From contig NC_006044.2 of the NCBI RefSeq assembly GCF_000006445.2, positions 806,001 to 870,000 on the forward strand: DNA of 64,000 nt. The letters are read 5' to 3'. Source of the stretch: Debaryomyces hansenii CBS767 (Eukaryota > Ascomycota > Pichiomycetes > Serinales > Debaryomycetaceae). Within the stretch, counting starts at the first letter, position 1; the number at the start of each line of letters is the position of its first letter. The notes under the pieces were generated by a model. It did no database searches, was not told the origin of the DNA, and worked only from the letters and a program-made list of their open reading frames with translations. Shown in pieces: positions 1-9,884 of the stretch. The translations under genes and the position numbers were made by a program.

Positions 1-770
1 TTAATATTATCCCAGTAATTGCTAAGGCTGATTCGTTAACTCCAAGGGAATTACAATTGAATAAGCAATATATTCTAGAAGATTTGACCAATTATGGTAT
101 CAACTTTTACAGATTCAATGAATATGAATACGAAGAAGATTATATTGATGACGAAATTATCGAGTATAATAAGTACTTGAACTCATTAATCCCATTTTCA
201 ATTATTGGTGCGAATACATATCAAGAAAACCAAGATGACGAAGGTGAAGATCTACTTAAATTGAGAGTCTTAGATCCATCGTACTTGAAGCCAATTAACG
301 TGGAAATGCCGGAATGTAATGATTTCACAATATTAAAGAACGTGTTGCTAATCACTCATTTGAATGAATTTAAAGAAAGGACTCATGATTCTATATATGA
401 AGACTATAGAACTGAAGCTTTATCAGGTAAGCAATTTCAATACATCAACAAGGATAACGCTTCAACCCATGAAAACGGTGACTTGGAGTCGTTTGGTTCT
501 AAAGTACAATCACCAAGAACAGATTCGCCATATACAGAGAATGGACGTAATGGGAACAACGAAGAGTCTAATTATTTGATGAAGGAAGAACAAATTAAAC
601 TCGAAGAAGAAAGGTTGAAAAAGTTTGAAGAAAGAGTTCATCAAGATTTGATTAATAAGAGAAAGGAATTATTAGAACGTGAAAATGAATTAAAAGAAAT
701 TGAGAAGAGATTACTAGCTGAAGGTTTGAAATTTAATGAAGAAGGTGAAGTTGTTAAAATCGAGGAATAG
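1..770 (+). CDS. Septin, C-terminal part (5' end outside window)
   Basis: The frame is open from base 3 and begins inside the GTPase domain with NIIPVIAKADSLTPREL, which holds the septin G4 motif (AKAD). About 120 residues of septin fold follow (LIPFSIIGAN; a THxxxYEDYRTE-like end). The last 55 or so residues are a strongly charged coiled coil, as in septins that form rods and filaments at the bud neck. The Cdc11/Shs1 group is the best guess, but subfamily is unsure. The usual septin-unique-element motif (R-x-YPWG) after the IIGAN segment cannot be seen; a divergent LLKLRVLDPSYLKP stretch stands in its place. A sporulation-type septin (Spr3/Spr28) is possible. The septin call is firm; the paralogue call is weak. 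Confidence 0.9.
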   Translation, partial: NIIPVIAKADSLTPRELQLNKQYILEDLTNYGINFYRFNEYEYEEDYIDDEIIEYNKYLNSLIPFSIIGANTYQENQDDEGEDLLKLRVLDPSYLKPINVEMPECNDFTILKNVLLITHLNEFKERTHDSIYEDYRTEALSGKQFQYINKDNASTHENGDLESFGSKVQSPRTDSPYTENGRNGNNEESNYLMKEEQIKLEEERLKKFEERVHQDLINKRKELLERENELKEIEKRLLAEGLKFNEEGEVVKIEE

Positions 771-943
771 AACATCTAGTATAAAGGAGAAATTTGACTT
801 TTGACGTTGGAGCCTGTCAAGTAGAATTTATAATAGATCAGATTTTCTATTGTTTCTAAATTACAATTTATAGAAATAAGGGACGGTTTTTAAGTTATTA
901 TGTTGTGTATATCGTAAAAAATACATATCGTAAATATATATAT

Positions 944-1882
944 TTAAACAGCAGCCTTATACTTTCCAACGATTTCGTCGAACTTAGAGTTCGTTTCGTT
1001 GACGTCTTTCACAAGTTGATGTTCTTCATCAGCCTTCGATAATTCTTTTAATAATTCCTCAACATTCTCACCATTATTAAGTAAATAATCCATTGTAATT
1101 TGGTTAGCGAGAAAGTCGCCATCAGTCTTACCTTCTAATGTCTTCATTTGAGCTAATAATTCTTGTGCTTCAGGATAATGCTTCAATTGTAAAGTTAAGA
1201 CGAACAAAACATTTAAGATCTTGAATCTACCTTGAGAATCGTCGTCAAAGTCTACCGATAATAATTCATCATAAAAATAGTACGAATTACTTATATTATC
1301 AGATTCACCTTTAACAGATAATAACCACGATTCCAAGACTTGATAAATTATACTATCTCTTGCAGAATCTGGAAAGTTCTTGAAATTGAGCAAGATTTTA
1401 TTAGCAGCATTGAAATTGCCCTTAATCAAGTACAACTGCACCAAAACTAAGAACGACTCTAACTCATCAGGATTCAAGTTACCCGAATCGATATAATTAG
1501 TCAATAATACGATAGCTTGATCAATATCTTTCTTGAAGTTTACCAAGTATATAGCTGTCAATATCGCTTGCAATTCAAACTCGGCTTGAGTAATGTCTTC
1601 AAAATATGTTGAATCATCGGTTCCGAACGATTTCAAATCATTCCAGGCACTTAATAATAAGAAAAGCTGTTCATTATCTGGGAATGAGCTCTTTCCATTA
1701 TCAATTAGATTAGATGCATCTTTCTGTAAAGCAATTGTAGATCTGACTTGATATTCTAATACTTTCAATTGACCTTCAGGAGAAAATTGATCCAAGTCAT
1801 ATGATATAACCTTTTGGTGTTGATTAGTAAAAAATTGGTTTCTAATGGTATATAATTCACCCGAGTCGCCAAATGAATCCAT
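944..1882 (-). CDS. SEC28: Coatomer epsilon subunit (epsilon-COP)
   Basis: The 312-residue protein begins MDSFGDSGELYTIRNQFF and carries on as TPR-like helical repeats, the fold of epsilon-COP, which stabilises alpha-COP in the COPI coat for Golgi-to-ER retrieval. Length is close to that usual for yeast Sec28 (about 300). The start is the first ATG and leaves a short N-terminus before the conserved 'YTIRNQFF..Q' segment. It is convergent with the septin gene, with about 170 bp between stops. No signal peptide or membrane span is seen, fitting a cytosolic coat protein. Confidence 0.9.
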   Translation of the reverse strand: MDSFGDSGELYTIRNQFFTNQHQKVISYDLDQFSPEGQLKVLEYQVRSTIALQKDASNLIDNGKSSFPDNEQLFLLLSAWNDLKSFGTDDSTYFEDITQAEFELQAILTAIYLVNFKKDIDQAIVLLTNYIDSGNLNPDELESFLVLVQLYLIKGNFNAANKILLNFKNFPDSARDSIIYQVLESWLLSVKGESDNISNSYYFYDELLSVDFDDDSQGRFKILNVLFVLTLQLKHYPEAQELLAQMKTLEGKTDGDFLANQITMDYLLNNGENVEELLKELSKADEEHQLVKDVNETNSKFDEIVGKYKAAV

Positions 1883-2060
1883 TTTGTTAAGTGTATAAGG
1901 TATAAGAGTTGTTCTATTGTATAGGTTTATTTAATGAACTTGATTCCAGCGTGTTTTTAATATTTCTATCAATTTTGTGTAATTTTCACTCTGACCCTAT
2001 ATTATAGAACTAAATACGTAGGACTATGAAACTGATGTATGTACAGATATAAAGACGTAT

Positions 2061-2903
2061 TTATGGCTTACGGGATTGTTGTCTAATTGCATCCCAAGCA
2101 GTGGCAGGTTTTGCCTGTTCTTGTTCGTAGTTGGTGTTGTCATTGGCTGGATCTGTAGGTAAACCGGATGGTGATGATTCTTGACCATTTTCAGGAGTGT
2201 TTGGAGCCTGACTAGGAGTAAATCCGTTGGCAATACGTATCTGGTCCCAATGGGACATTGCACCTTTTTCTGAATTGTCCTCGTGGCCAATTCCTAATGC
2301 TCTCGTAAAATGACGGTCCTTTGATGGAGGATCGTAGCGTACTTCATGCAATGACTGTTCCGTGAAGGTTCTAGGATCCTTAACAGCAAATGATGGATTC
2401 TCAGCTGTTTTCCTGTAATAGAGGAAAAACAAGCTAGCTTGATGGTAATCCATTGCTTTCCAAGTTTCTAATTGATTTTTCTTACTTGATTCGGCTTCCA
2501 AAGAGTCTATTTTCTGGGAGAATTGATACTTTGCCACCTGTTGGTTAGTCACAAGCAATGCTGTTAATCCAATCAAGAACGAAAGGAATGGTTTGTGAAT
2601 AAGCGGCCTTATCTTATTTGTAGGCGTGCTTGGCAACGAAGGATGTTGAAATCTGTTGATGATTGTAGGCAAGAAGAAGTTACCCATAGCCGATCCATAA
2701 CCAATGAATGCAGTTTTGTACATGATTGACTGTAAATCGCTAGCTACTTCTCCCCTGTCTTCCGGATTCAACTTCTTGTCAGCTTCATAGAACCGAATAC
2801 TAGCGTCAAATTGCAGTGGAGTCAATTTTTGTAATAATGGATTATCATTCTGATTTGTTGGTACTGAAACAGTACCATTGTCTTGAGGATTCCCGTCTGT
2901 CAT
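2061..2903 (-). CDS. Unrecognised membrane protein with twin W-D-x-I-R motifs
   Basis: 280 residues, not confidently assigned. Residues about 65-85 (TAFIGYGSAMGNFFLPTIIN) and about 104-122 (LSFLIGLTALLVTNQQVAKY) are hydrophobic and could be two membrane passes, followed by a soluble charged domain. Near the C-terminus HWDQIRIANG is followed, after a low-complexity P/N/Q/E-rich linker, by AWDAIRQQSRKP at the very end, so the same short motif occurs twice. Similar W-x-x-IR tails occur in small fungal organelle-membrane proteins, but I cannot name a family. The ATG start is the first in frame. It lies upstream of SEC28 on the same strand. Confidence 0.75.
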   Translation of the reverse strand: MTDGNPQDNGTVSVPTNQNDNPLLQKLTPLQFDASIRFYEADKKLNPEDRGEVASDLQSIMYKTAFIGYGSAMGNFFLPTIINRFQHPSLPSTPTNKIRPLIHKPFLSFLIGLTALLVTNQQVAKYQFSQKIDSLEAESSKKNQLETWKAMDYHQASLFFLYYRKTAENPSFAVKDPRTFTEQSLHEVRYDPPSKDRHFTRALGIGHEDNSEKGAMSHWDQIRIANGFTPSQAPNTPENGQESSPSGLPTDPANDNTNYEQEQAKPATAWDAIRQQSRKP

Positions 2904-3109
2904 CTTTAATTAATATATATGTAAATGTGTAGACTAAATGATACTATAAAGAAATCGAAAGTCCTTAAGAAATATCTATTCGCACAAATGAGTACAGAAG
3001 AAACTCGACCCGAAATAAGCAATGAACGAAATGTAATTTAAATGATATAGTGTATATATAGGAAATTATATAATATAAATGTTAAAAACTATGTATAAAC
3101 ATGCTGTAT

Positions 3110-5311
3110 TTAAATTAATTTATTGTCTTGTCTCATTTCTTCTCTTAATTTGATTAATTGTTGAACAACATCATCGAATTTAACCATGTCATTCTTACCT
3201 TGTTCTTCTTGGATATCTCTATTTCTAACATTGACACCTTGTTGTTCTTGTTCTTGTTCACCGACAATGAAGATGAAGTTATATTTGTAGACTTGTCCGG
3301 TTCTAACTTTCTTTTGTAAAGTATTACCAGAAACATCCACATCAGCGTAGAAACCGTATTCCTTGTTTAATTTATTTTGAAGCGATTGTGCGTATTCAAA
3401 GTACTTGACACCAACTGGAACAACGAGGATTTGTCTTGGTGATAACCAGAATGGCCATTTACCCTTATAATGTTCAGTTAAGATAGCAGTCATTCTTTCA
3501 ACGGAACCCAAAATGGCTCTGTGAATCATGACTGGTCTACCAATAGTGTTTGACTTGTCATTAGTTTCAGCCTTATATTCTAATTCGAAACGGTTTGGTA
3601 ATTGGAAATCCAATTGGATAGTTGCACATTGGAACCATCTCTTCAATGCATCACTGATCATGATATCAATCTTTGGACCGTAGAAAGCACCATCACCTGG
3701 GTTTAATTCCCATTTACCCTTACCCAAGAAAGTATTCAAGGCATTTTCTAAGTTGGCTTCAGCGTTATTCCAGGTTTCGATATCACCAACGTATTTTTCT
3801 GGTCTAGTAGACAATTCCATCTTGAACTCAAAGCCAAAAACACCGTATATTTTTTGCAAGAAATCAAAGACGCCTCCGATTTCAGATTCAATTTGTTCTT
3901 GGGTACAGAAAATGTGAGCATCATCTTGTTGGAAACGACGAACTCTGGTCAAACCAGACAAGGCTCCGGACAATTCATTTCTGTGGATAACACCGAAATC
4001 AGCAACACGCCATGGCAATTCACGGTATGATCTTTCACGAGATTTGAACATCAAACAATGACCAGGACAATTCATTGGTTTCAAACCAAATGTTTCCTTT
4101 TCCACTTCAAAGGAGAACATGTTTTCCTTATAGTTACCCCAGTGTCCAGAAGTTTCCCATAATTTGGAGTTGTACATATTAGGAGTAATAACTTCGTCGT
4201 ACCCTCTTTGTCTATATTCCTTTCTCATCAAATCAGTCAAGGTGTTATAAATTCTGGTACCATGTGGCAACCAGAAAGCAGAACCTGGAGACATTTCATT
4301 GAAGGTGAATAATTCTTGTTCCTTACCAATTCTTCTGTGATCTCTTTCTGATGCTTCCTTCAAGAATTTCAAATGTTCATCCATTAATTTCTTATCTGGG
4401 AACGAAATACCGTAAACTCTTTGTAAAGAGTCATTGGCAGCGTCACCTAAGAAATACGAAGAGGAGTTCTTCAAGACTTTGAAAGCCTTGATTTTACCGG
4501 TATGAGGAATATGAGGTCCAACACACAAATCGATTAATGGACCACATCTGTAAACAGTGGTAGATGTTCCATCTGGAATCTTATCGCTAATAAATTGGAC
4601 TTTGTATTTATTGTAGCTGAACATCTTCAACAAATCTTCCTTGGTCATTTCTAATCTAACGAACTTTTGCTTTTCCTTGATAGCCTTGGTAGAAACCTTT
4701 TCTAAGTTACCGAAATCAGCTTGGGTAACCGCACCTTCACCATTGTTGATAGACATATCATAAAAGAAACCGTCATCAGTAGGAGGACCGTGGGACAAAT
4801 GACAACCATAATGGCATTCACAAGATTCACCCAAAACGTGCGCAGAAGAATGCCAGAAAACGGATTTACCTTCTGGATGTTCAAAATCTAAGAAATCTAA
4901 CTTGACGTCACCTTCTAATGGCCTTTCCAAATCCCATAATTGTTCACCGTTAACCTTGGAAATAACTTGTCTTTCCGCAAACGATTTACCAATCAGAGTA
5001 GCAATTTCCATTGGCGAGGTCTCATACGAAGTACCTTCCTTGACACTACCATCTTTCAAAGTGATTTGAATTGGCTTACGTTCCTTGCTAGCGACTTCAG
5101 CATCATATTTAGCCTTCAATTCATCGAAAAGCTTCACACGCGAATCAATAAACGCTGGTTGTGGTTCCAAGTACAAAGAACCTGGACCCTTACCGCCTGC
5201 TTCTGCGGCCTTTCTTTCCTTTCTGGAAGGCTTTTGTGGAGCTTTTTTTGGTTCCCCATCCTTAACAGACAAGTCTTCGACTTTCTTTTCAACTGCGTCA
5301 ACAGCGGACAT
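3110..5311 (-). CDS. THS1: Threonyl-tRNA synthetase, cytosolic
   Basis: 733 residues with the full eukaryotic ThrRS layout: a lysine-rich N-terminal extension, a TGS domain ([10 protein letters not shown], about residue 80), the editing domain with [16 protein letters not shown], and the class II catalytic core ([10 protein letters not shown]; motif 2 [28 protein letters not shown]; motif 3 [14 protein letters not shown]). A C-terminal anticodon-binding domain follows ([11 protein letters not shown]). It charges tRNA-Thr in the cytosol. Codon use is strongly biased, as expected of a highly expressed gene. A 141-bp promoter separates it from the divergent ORF at 5452. Confidence 0.97.
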   Translation of the reverse strand: MSAVDAVEKKVEDLSVKDGEPKKAPQKPSRKERKAAEAGGKGPGSLYLEPQPAFIDSRVKLFDELKAKYDAEVASKERKPIQITLKDGSVKEGTSYETSPMEIATLIGKSFAERQVISKVNGEQLWDLERPLEGDVKLDFLDFEHPEGKSVFWHSSAHVLGESCECHYGCHLSHGPPTDDGFFYDMSINNGEGAVTQADFGNLEKVSTKAIKEKQKFVRLEMTKEDLLKMFSYNKYKVQFISDKIPDGTSTTVYRCGPLIDLCVGPHIPHTGKIKAFKVLKNSSSYFLGDAANDSLQRVYGISFPDKKLMDEHLKFLKEASERDHRRIGKEQELFTFNEMSPGSAFWLPHGTRIYNTLTDLMRKEYRQRGYDEVITPNMYNSKLWETSGHWGNYKENMFSFEVEKETFGLKPMNCPGHCLMFKSRERSYRELPWRVADFGVIHRNELSGALSGLTRVRRFQQDDAHIFCTQEQIESEIGGVFDFLQKIYGVFGFEFKMELSTRPEKYVGDIETWNNAEANLENALNTFLGKGKWELNPGDGAFYGPKIDIMISDALKRWFQCATIQLDFQLPNRFELEYKAETNDKSNTIGRPVMIHRAILGSVERMTAILTEHYKGKWPFWLSPRQILVVPVGVKYFEYAQSLQNKLNKEYGFYADVDVSGNTLQKKVRTGQVYKYNFIFIVGEQEQEQQGVNVRNRDIQEEQGKNDMVKFDDVVQQLIKLREEMRQDNKLI

Positions 5312-5451
5312 CTTTAATTCAAGTTATCTTTAGACTAATCGTTAAAGAACACCAATTTTTTTCATTTTCCATATTACTCACGAAAAAATTCACAAACTTA
5401 GTGACAAATTATACGCGTTATATTCTGACAGTTACGCTCGTATATGGATCT

Positions 5452-6048
5452 ATGGGAAGACTAACAAGAGCTTATCTTGGTAAAGAAACATCAGTGATGC
5501 TAACTCCTCCATCAACAACAAATGACCAGAAGGATGAGAATGAGCTAGCAATTATGAGTCAAATTGATGAGTTGAAGCAATTATTTCTGGATCATGAACG
5601 GATCATAGACGACAAATCAAGTAAACTTGAATCAATATCTGAAGGTATAAACGAAGTACAGGAAAAAACCGATCTTAATGGAACACTTGAGGACATTAGA
5701 ATGCATTTAAATGGCTTGCTTAATACTTTTCAAGAAAAACTTGCAACTACATATTCAGAGCAAAGAGAAGTAGAGGAACGAGAGAATAGTCTTCAAGATA
5801 CATTCGAGTCATTAACAGCAATAGAAAACCAACATAGGACTGAAACACCACACGAAGCAGTATCTCAGCTACAGGGTTATTTGCATACAAATGGGCACAA
5901 TTTAGGCATCTTGAGCCACTGCTTCAATGATGTTTTGGACTCGGCCAACGGGTTGATGTCGAGCATACCCATGAACAAGACCAACACCACACACATGAAC
6001 GAACTAATTTCTCTGATAGAAGGCTGTATAGGGTCATTTTGCACATAA
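5452..6048 (+). CDS. Orphan coiled-coil protein
   Basis: 198 residues from the first ATG (5452); the frame is open back to about 5401 but without an ATG. ATGs at 5497 and 5554 are alternative starts. The body (ELKQLFLDHERIIDDKSSKLESISEGINEVQ... to ENQHRTETPHEA) has heptad-like spacing of hydrophobic residues in an acidic helix-rich sequence, suggesting a long coiled coil and a structural or complex-forming role. No enzyme motif, signal peptide or membrane span is seen. I do not recognise the family. It is divergent from THS1 and convergent with MRPL38 (82 bp between stops). Confidence 0.6.
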   Translation: MGRLTRAYLGKETSVMLTPPSTTNDQKDENELAIMSQIDELKQLFLDHERIIDDKSSKLESISEGINEVQEKTDLNGTLEDIRMHLNGLLNTFQEKLATTYSEQREVEERENSLQDTFESLTAIENQHRTETPHEAVSQLQGYLHTNGHNLGILSHCFNDVLDSANGLMSSIPMNKTNTTHMNELISLIEGCIGSFCT

Positions 6049-6130
6049 TAAATACACAATTTTCGATAAATGTCACTAATATTTTATTGTGGTATATATA
6101 CATGAACTAAAAGTAGAAAACATCGCTTCT

Positions 6131-6529
6131 CTAAAAGGTTTTTGGGGCCAATGACACAATCTTATTGTATTGCAACTCTCTCAATTCTTTGGCAACGACA
6201 GAAGAAACTCTGGTTCCTAATGGATCACCATTCTTGTTGATCAAGACACAGGCATTATCATCGAATCTCACCGTTGAACCATCCGGTCTAATGAAAGGTG
6301 ATTTCGTTCTAACAACTATAGCACGGCATATGTCTCTTCTTTTCACTCTGTTATTTGCAGATTGGCCTGTTATTTCTTTGTTCATCGATCTGGCTTGTTT
6401 AACGACTACTGTTATTTCATCACCAACTTTAGCGAAATTTCTAGGCCCGTGACGTAAAACTTTAATACATTCAGCGACCTGAGCTCCCGAGTTGTCTATA
6501 ACGTTTAATAATGTCTTCAAATATATCAT
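6131..6529 (-). CDS. MRPL38: Mitochondrial large-subunit ribosomal protein uL14m
   Basis: 132 residues that match the L14 family end to end: the N-terminus IYLKTLLNVIDNSGAQVAECIKVL, the GDEITVVVKQA segment, RRDICRAIVVRTK, the RFDDNACVLINKNGDPLGTRV core, and the C-terminal VVAKELRELQ...IVSLAPKTF. L14 sits at the subunit interface of the large ribosomal subunit. Compared with the cytosolic paralogue (Rpl23) the sequence is bacterial-like, which points to the mitochondrial protein. There is no obvious long presequence, as in yeast Mrpl38. Confidence 0.93.
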   Translation of the reverse strand: MIYLKTLLNVIDNSGAQVAECIKVLRHGPRNFAKVGDEITVVVKQARSMNKEITGQSANNRVKRRDICRAIVVRTKSPFIRPDGSTVRFDDNACVLINKNGDPLGTRVSSVVAKELRELQYNKIVSLAPKTF

Positions 6530-6726
6530 GTCTTGTTTCCAGTTGCTGTTATAATGTGTCCATACTGGAGCCTGAAAATTTTATAATCGGCTTTTCAGCA
6601 GAATAAATTAATGTTACACAAAAATGAGCGTGTCAATAGAATTAATTTTATTACTACGATTTAGATATATAAAATCAATAAACAGAAACATGTAGAATAT
6701 GAAATGCGCCTAGCCTTAGACTATCG

Positions 6727-7539
6727 TTAATCGAGCCATCTTCTCTTTTTAGCAGCTGATGTTAAAGAAGCCGTCGCAGTGATTCTTTCACTCGCAGGAT
6801 AGGCAGTGTTTGGGTAAGGAGCAACGGTAGCATAATTAGGTAGTGAGGTCACATCATAATCCCAACCAGGAGTAATAGTGGTCATCACGTTAGGTGACTT
6901 CTTGTAAGTAGAATAAGCAGAGTACGAACTCGTTGCGAATCTTCTTGTCATAGATTTATGGGTGATAGTAGATCCTGGTTGCGTTTGCATTGGCGCATAT
7001 CTTTTCGTACCGGTTTGCTTAGTATACGTGACGGAAAAAGAACGAGAATCAATACTTGTATCACCACCTTGAGTGGCAGCAGCTGGTGCATCACCAGTAG
7101 CTGTAAGAGCCACAGATAAAGACTTTGTAGATCCAAAAGTCATAGAACCACCATCCATGCCCTTCAACTGGAATCTATCTGTGTATAAGATAGAAATACC
7201 CAGATCATATGTATTATACATTTGGAAGTAGTACCATCCATTTGGAAAAAGTGATGCATCAATAGAAGCGGTGTATGACTTTTTCGTCAGGCCTGTCACT
7301 TTCTCAAGATCGGTACACTCGATATCATCGTTCGGACCCGTACAAAGGGACACAATATATTTCTCAATATCCTTGAAGTTCAAATCTGAACCATCATCAT
7401 CCCACTTAATCTCCACAGACACTTTTCCACCACTAGCGGTAAACGTCTTACCTGCCTTAGGCGCTGTGAATTCCATATCCGCCATAACTGCAACCGCAGA
7501 TATTAATACACTTATCAAAAAGATAAGTTGGTTTTGCAT
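6727..7539 (-). CDS. KRE9: KRE9/KNH1 family cell-wall beta-1,6-glucan protein, copy A
   Basis: 270 residues. A signal peptide (MQNQLIFLISVLISAVAVMA) is followed by a Kre9 N-terminal beta-sandwich domain (MEFTAPKAGKTF, VEIKWDDDGSDLNF, LCTGPNDDIECT, PNGWYYFQMYNTYDLG, YTDRFQLKGM) and a C-terminal Kre9/Knh1 domain (RYAPMQTQPGSTIT...) ending in a basic tail (AKKRRWLD). Family members are secreted, O-mannosylated proteins required for beta-1,6-glucan assembly. It is the downstream member of a tandem pair with 8208-9020 at a constant offset of 1,481 bp. The two proteins differ by about two dozen residues. Confidence 0.93.
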   Translation of the reverse strand: MQNQLIFLISVLISAVAVMADMEFTAPKAGKTFTASGGKVSVEIKWDDDGSDLNFKDIEKYIVSLCTGPNDDIECTDLEKVTGLTKKSYTASIDASLFPNGWYYFQMYNTYDLGISILYTDRFQLKGMDGGSMTFGSTKSLSVALTATGDAPAAATQGGDTSIDSRSFSVTYTKQTGTKRYAPMQTQPGSTITHKSMTRRFATSSYSAYSTYKKSPNVMTTITPGWDYDVTSLPNYATVAPYPNTAYPASERITATASLTSAAKKRRWLD

Positions 7540-8207
7540 ATTGAATATTATTATTTCTTCGTGATATATTAATTTTTACTTGCAAATTCGTATTCAATAC
7601 TTCTATATATAGACCTGATCACAATCAACTCTGAATTCAATAAACGATTGCTTGAATATCAACTGGAGCTTATACGTCAAAATTGGTATGTAAAGTAAGT
7701 AAAATAAACCGGGATATCACTTTAAACCTATTTTTTATTTCTAATAAGCCTAAATCGTATGAATAACAACAAAATACTAGTTATTTGCTAAGAAGACTTC
7801 GTTGTATGTATTGAAATTCCTTCTTCAATCGCGATAGTAAGGCAGTGCAAGGATCAAAATATTTTTCGTGTCCATAGACTTCCTAATATGGAAGCATGTT
7901 AATTATTCGCTAATATTGGATGGTTCGCACAAAATCTTCTACCTACTAGAATAAATAAGCCTGGTCCTTCCTATTTTCCAATTGATATTCTTGTTCACTG
8001 TATAATGCACTTCATCTGAAATCAAAGGAGCTGCACCAACTGTTCTTGGCAGAACTAGTCGTGGAGGTAGTCCGTTCATTCGCAGCTTGTGGTATTTACA
8101 GTAGGTTGCGAAATAGAGAATGCCATCACAACATGTAACAGAGCTGATCATCATGTTTCGTGGTTCCTTGCAAAAGAATATGAAACGCATCTAGCCTTAG
8201 ACCATCC
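7540..8207. other. Intergenic: promoter of KRE9 copy A, diverged duplicate of the copy B promoter
   Basis: This 668-bp stretch lies upstream of copy A and downstream of copy B. It contains the conserved landmark TGAATTCAATAAACGATTGC close to the start and a TATA-like TATATATAG run near 7605. A minus-strand ORF of 83 codons (7939-8190) is not supported, since the matching part of unit B is interrupted by indels. No RNA gene is seen. Confidence 0.6.
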
Positions 8208-9020
8208 TTAATCGAGCCATCTTCTCTTTTTAGCGGCTGATGTTAAAGAGGCCGTCGCAGTGATTATTTCACTCGCAGGATAGGCGGTGTTAGGATAAGG
8301 AGCAACGGTAGCATAATTGGGTTTTGAGGCTGGAGTGTAATCCCAGCCAGGGGTAAGAGTGGTCATCACGTTAGGCGACTTCTTGTAGGTAGAATAAGCA
8401 GAGTACGAACTCGTTGCGAATCTTCTTGTCATAGATTTATGGGTAATAGTAGATCCTGGTTGCGTTTGCATTGGCGCATACCTCGTCTTACCGGTTTGCT
8501 TAGTATACGAGATGGAAAAAGAACGAGAATCAACACTTGTATCACCACCTTGAGTGGCAGCAGCTGGTGCATCACCAGTAGCTGTAAGAGCCACAGATAA
8601 AGACATTGTAGATCCAAAGGTCTTGGAACCACCATCCATGCCCTTCAACTGGAATCTATCTGTGTATAAGATAGACGTTCCCAGATCATATGTATTATAC
8701 ATTTGGAAGTAGTAATATCCATTTGGGAACTCTGATGCATCAATAGAAGCGGTGTATGACTTTTTCGTCAGGTCTGTCACTTGTTCAATAGTCGTACATT
8801 CTATATCATCATTCGGACCCGTACAAAGGGATACAATATATTTCTCAATATCTTTAAAGTTCAAATCTGAACCATCATCATCCCACTTAATCTCCACAGA
8901 CACTTTTCCACCACTAGCGGTAAACGTCTTACCTGCCTTAGGCGCTGTGAATTCCATATCCGCCATAACTGCAACCGCAGATATTAATATGCTTATCAAA
9001 AAGATAAGTTGGTTTTGCAT
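8208..9020 (-). CDS. KRE9: KRE9/KNH1 family cell-wall beta-1,6-glucan protein, copy B
   Basis: 270 residues, the same architecture as copy A: signal peptide, Kre9 beta-sandwich domain, C-terminal domain and basic tail. The frame extends four codons upstream to a GTG, but the ATG at 9020 matches the start of copy A and begins the signal peptide, so it is chosen. Differences from A cluster in a few patches, such as the ECTTIEQVTDLT and EFPNGYYYFQ regions and the YTPASKPNY loop. Long blocks are identical at the nucleotide level, including 8857-8989 against 7376-7508. Both copies look intact and are probably functional. Confidence 0.93.
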   Translation of the reverse strand: MQNQLIFLISILISAVAVMADMEFTAPKAGKTFTASGGKVSVEIKWDDDGSDLNFKDIEKYIVSLCTGPNDDIECTTIEQVTDLTKKSYTASIDASEFPNGYYYFQMYNTYDLGTSILYTDRFQLKGMDGGSKTFGSTMSLSVALTATGDAPAAATQGGDTSVDSRSFSISYTKQTGKTRYAPMQTQPGSTITHKSMTRRFATSSYSAYSTYKKSPNVMTTLTPGWDYTPASKPNYATVAPYPNTAYPASEIITATASLTSAAKKRRWLD

Positions 9021-9884
9021 CTTGAATATCACTATTTCTTCTTGGTATATTAGGTTTTAGTTTTAAATTCGTATACTACTTTAGCACAGTCAACTTTGAA
9101 TTCAATAAACGATTGCTTGAATATCAACTGGAAATAATATTAGTACGAAATGTATAACCTAAAGCTATTTTTGAAGTTGGATAAGCCGAAATAGTTCGTT
9201 TAATCTCTAAATTCCAATTATTGTGAAAAAGACTTCTTTTTATGTAATGAAATCCCCTCTTCAATCGCTATAGGAAGGCAGTGCAATTAAGGCAGTGTAA
9301 TGGTAAAGACAGTATTATAGTTGGCAGTGCAAAAATCGAATTTCGCTTCGCACCCAACTCCTGGAGAATATCTCACTCTATTGTCCTGTTGTGAGATTCT
9401 ATTGTTCACGGTCATGTGAAGGCTTTACATTAGTACACTTAAGCTAAGAGTCAAAATCTGGAGTCTGACCTGGAATCTGACCTAAAGTCTGAGTATTTTA
9501 CTTGAGTATTTTGCACCAATTGCTCTTCGTGGAAATACTGATGGTGATTTGCAGTAGTTCCTTCACTCGCAGCCTGATATTGTACATCGATTCCTGAAGT
9601 AGAGAAATCTAATCTGAACCTATCATCATGCTTAGTATTATAGAATAGAATTTCGTGTTGTTCATTTCATCACCATATTCCCTACCTACACCGCTGAGCT
9701 ACATTGATTGATACTAATAGATAAATTTTAATTTGTCTAATAAATAATTAAGTCATAAGTCAAAACAGTCATAATGGTCATAAATTTGCATGTCTGTCAA
9801 ATTCCGGATACAGCCGTGCGAATTTCACACCCATCCCGCGACGTAAATTGCAGCCACTCATTCCGAAACACTACTAATCAAGAG
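9021..9884. other. Intergenic: promoter of KRE9 copy B with short local repeats
   Basis: This 864-bp stretch is the upstream region of copy B. It repeats the landmarks of the copy A promoter and adds short local repeats that A lacks: the decamer GGCAGTG(C/T)AA occurs three times (about 9277, 9291 and 9323), and a TCTGACCT-type unit recurs around 9465-9495. No gene is seen; beyond about 9650 the similarity to unit A ends. Confidence 0.55.

Larger units (their letters stand above)
6700..9650. repeat. Tandem duplication of about 1.48 kb carrying the KRE9 gene
   Basis: Unit A (about 6700-8180) and unit B (about 8185-9650) share the coding sequence, the first bases downstream of the stop (CTAGCCTTAGAC.AT), and upstream landmarks in the same order. 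The landmarks are TGAATTCAATAAACGATTGC at about 7633 and 9093, CTTCAATCGC at about 7822 and 9260, GGCAGTGCAA at about 7852 and 9277, and a TGCACCAA(C/T)TG block at about 8032 and 9513. The upstream parts align only with many substitutions and indels, whereas the coding parts are nearly identical. The unit edges are approximate. Confidence 0.85.

Noticed and set aside
7939..8190. 83-codon minus-strand ORF between the KRE9 copies
   Set aside because: The matching part of the other duplication unit is disrupted by indels, and the product shows no protein-like pattern.
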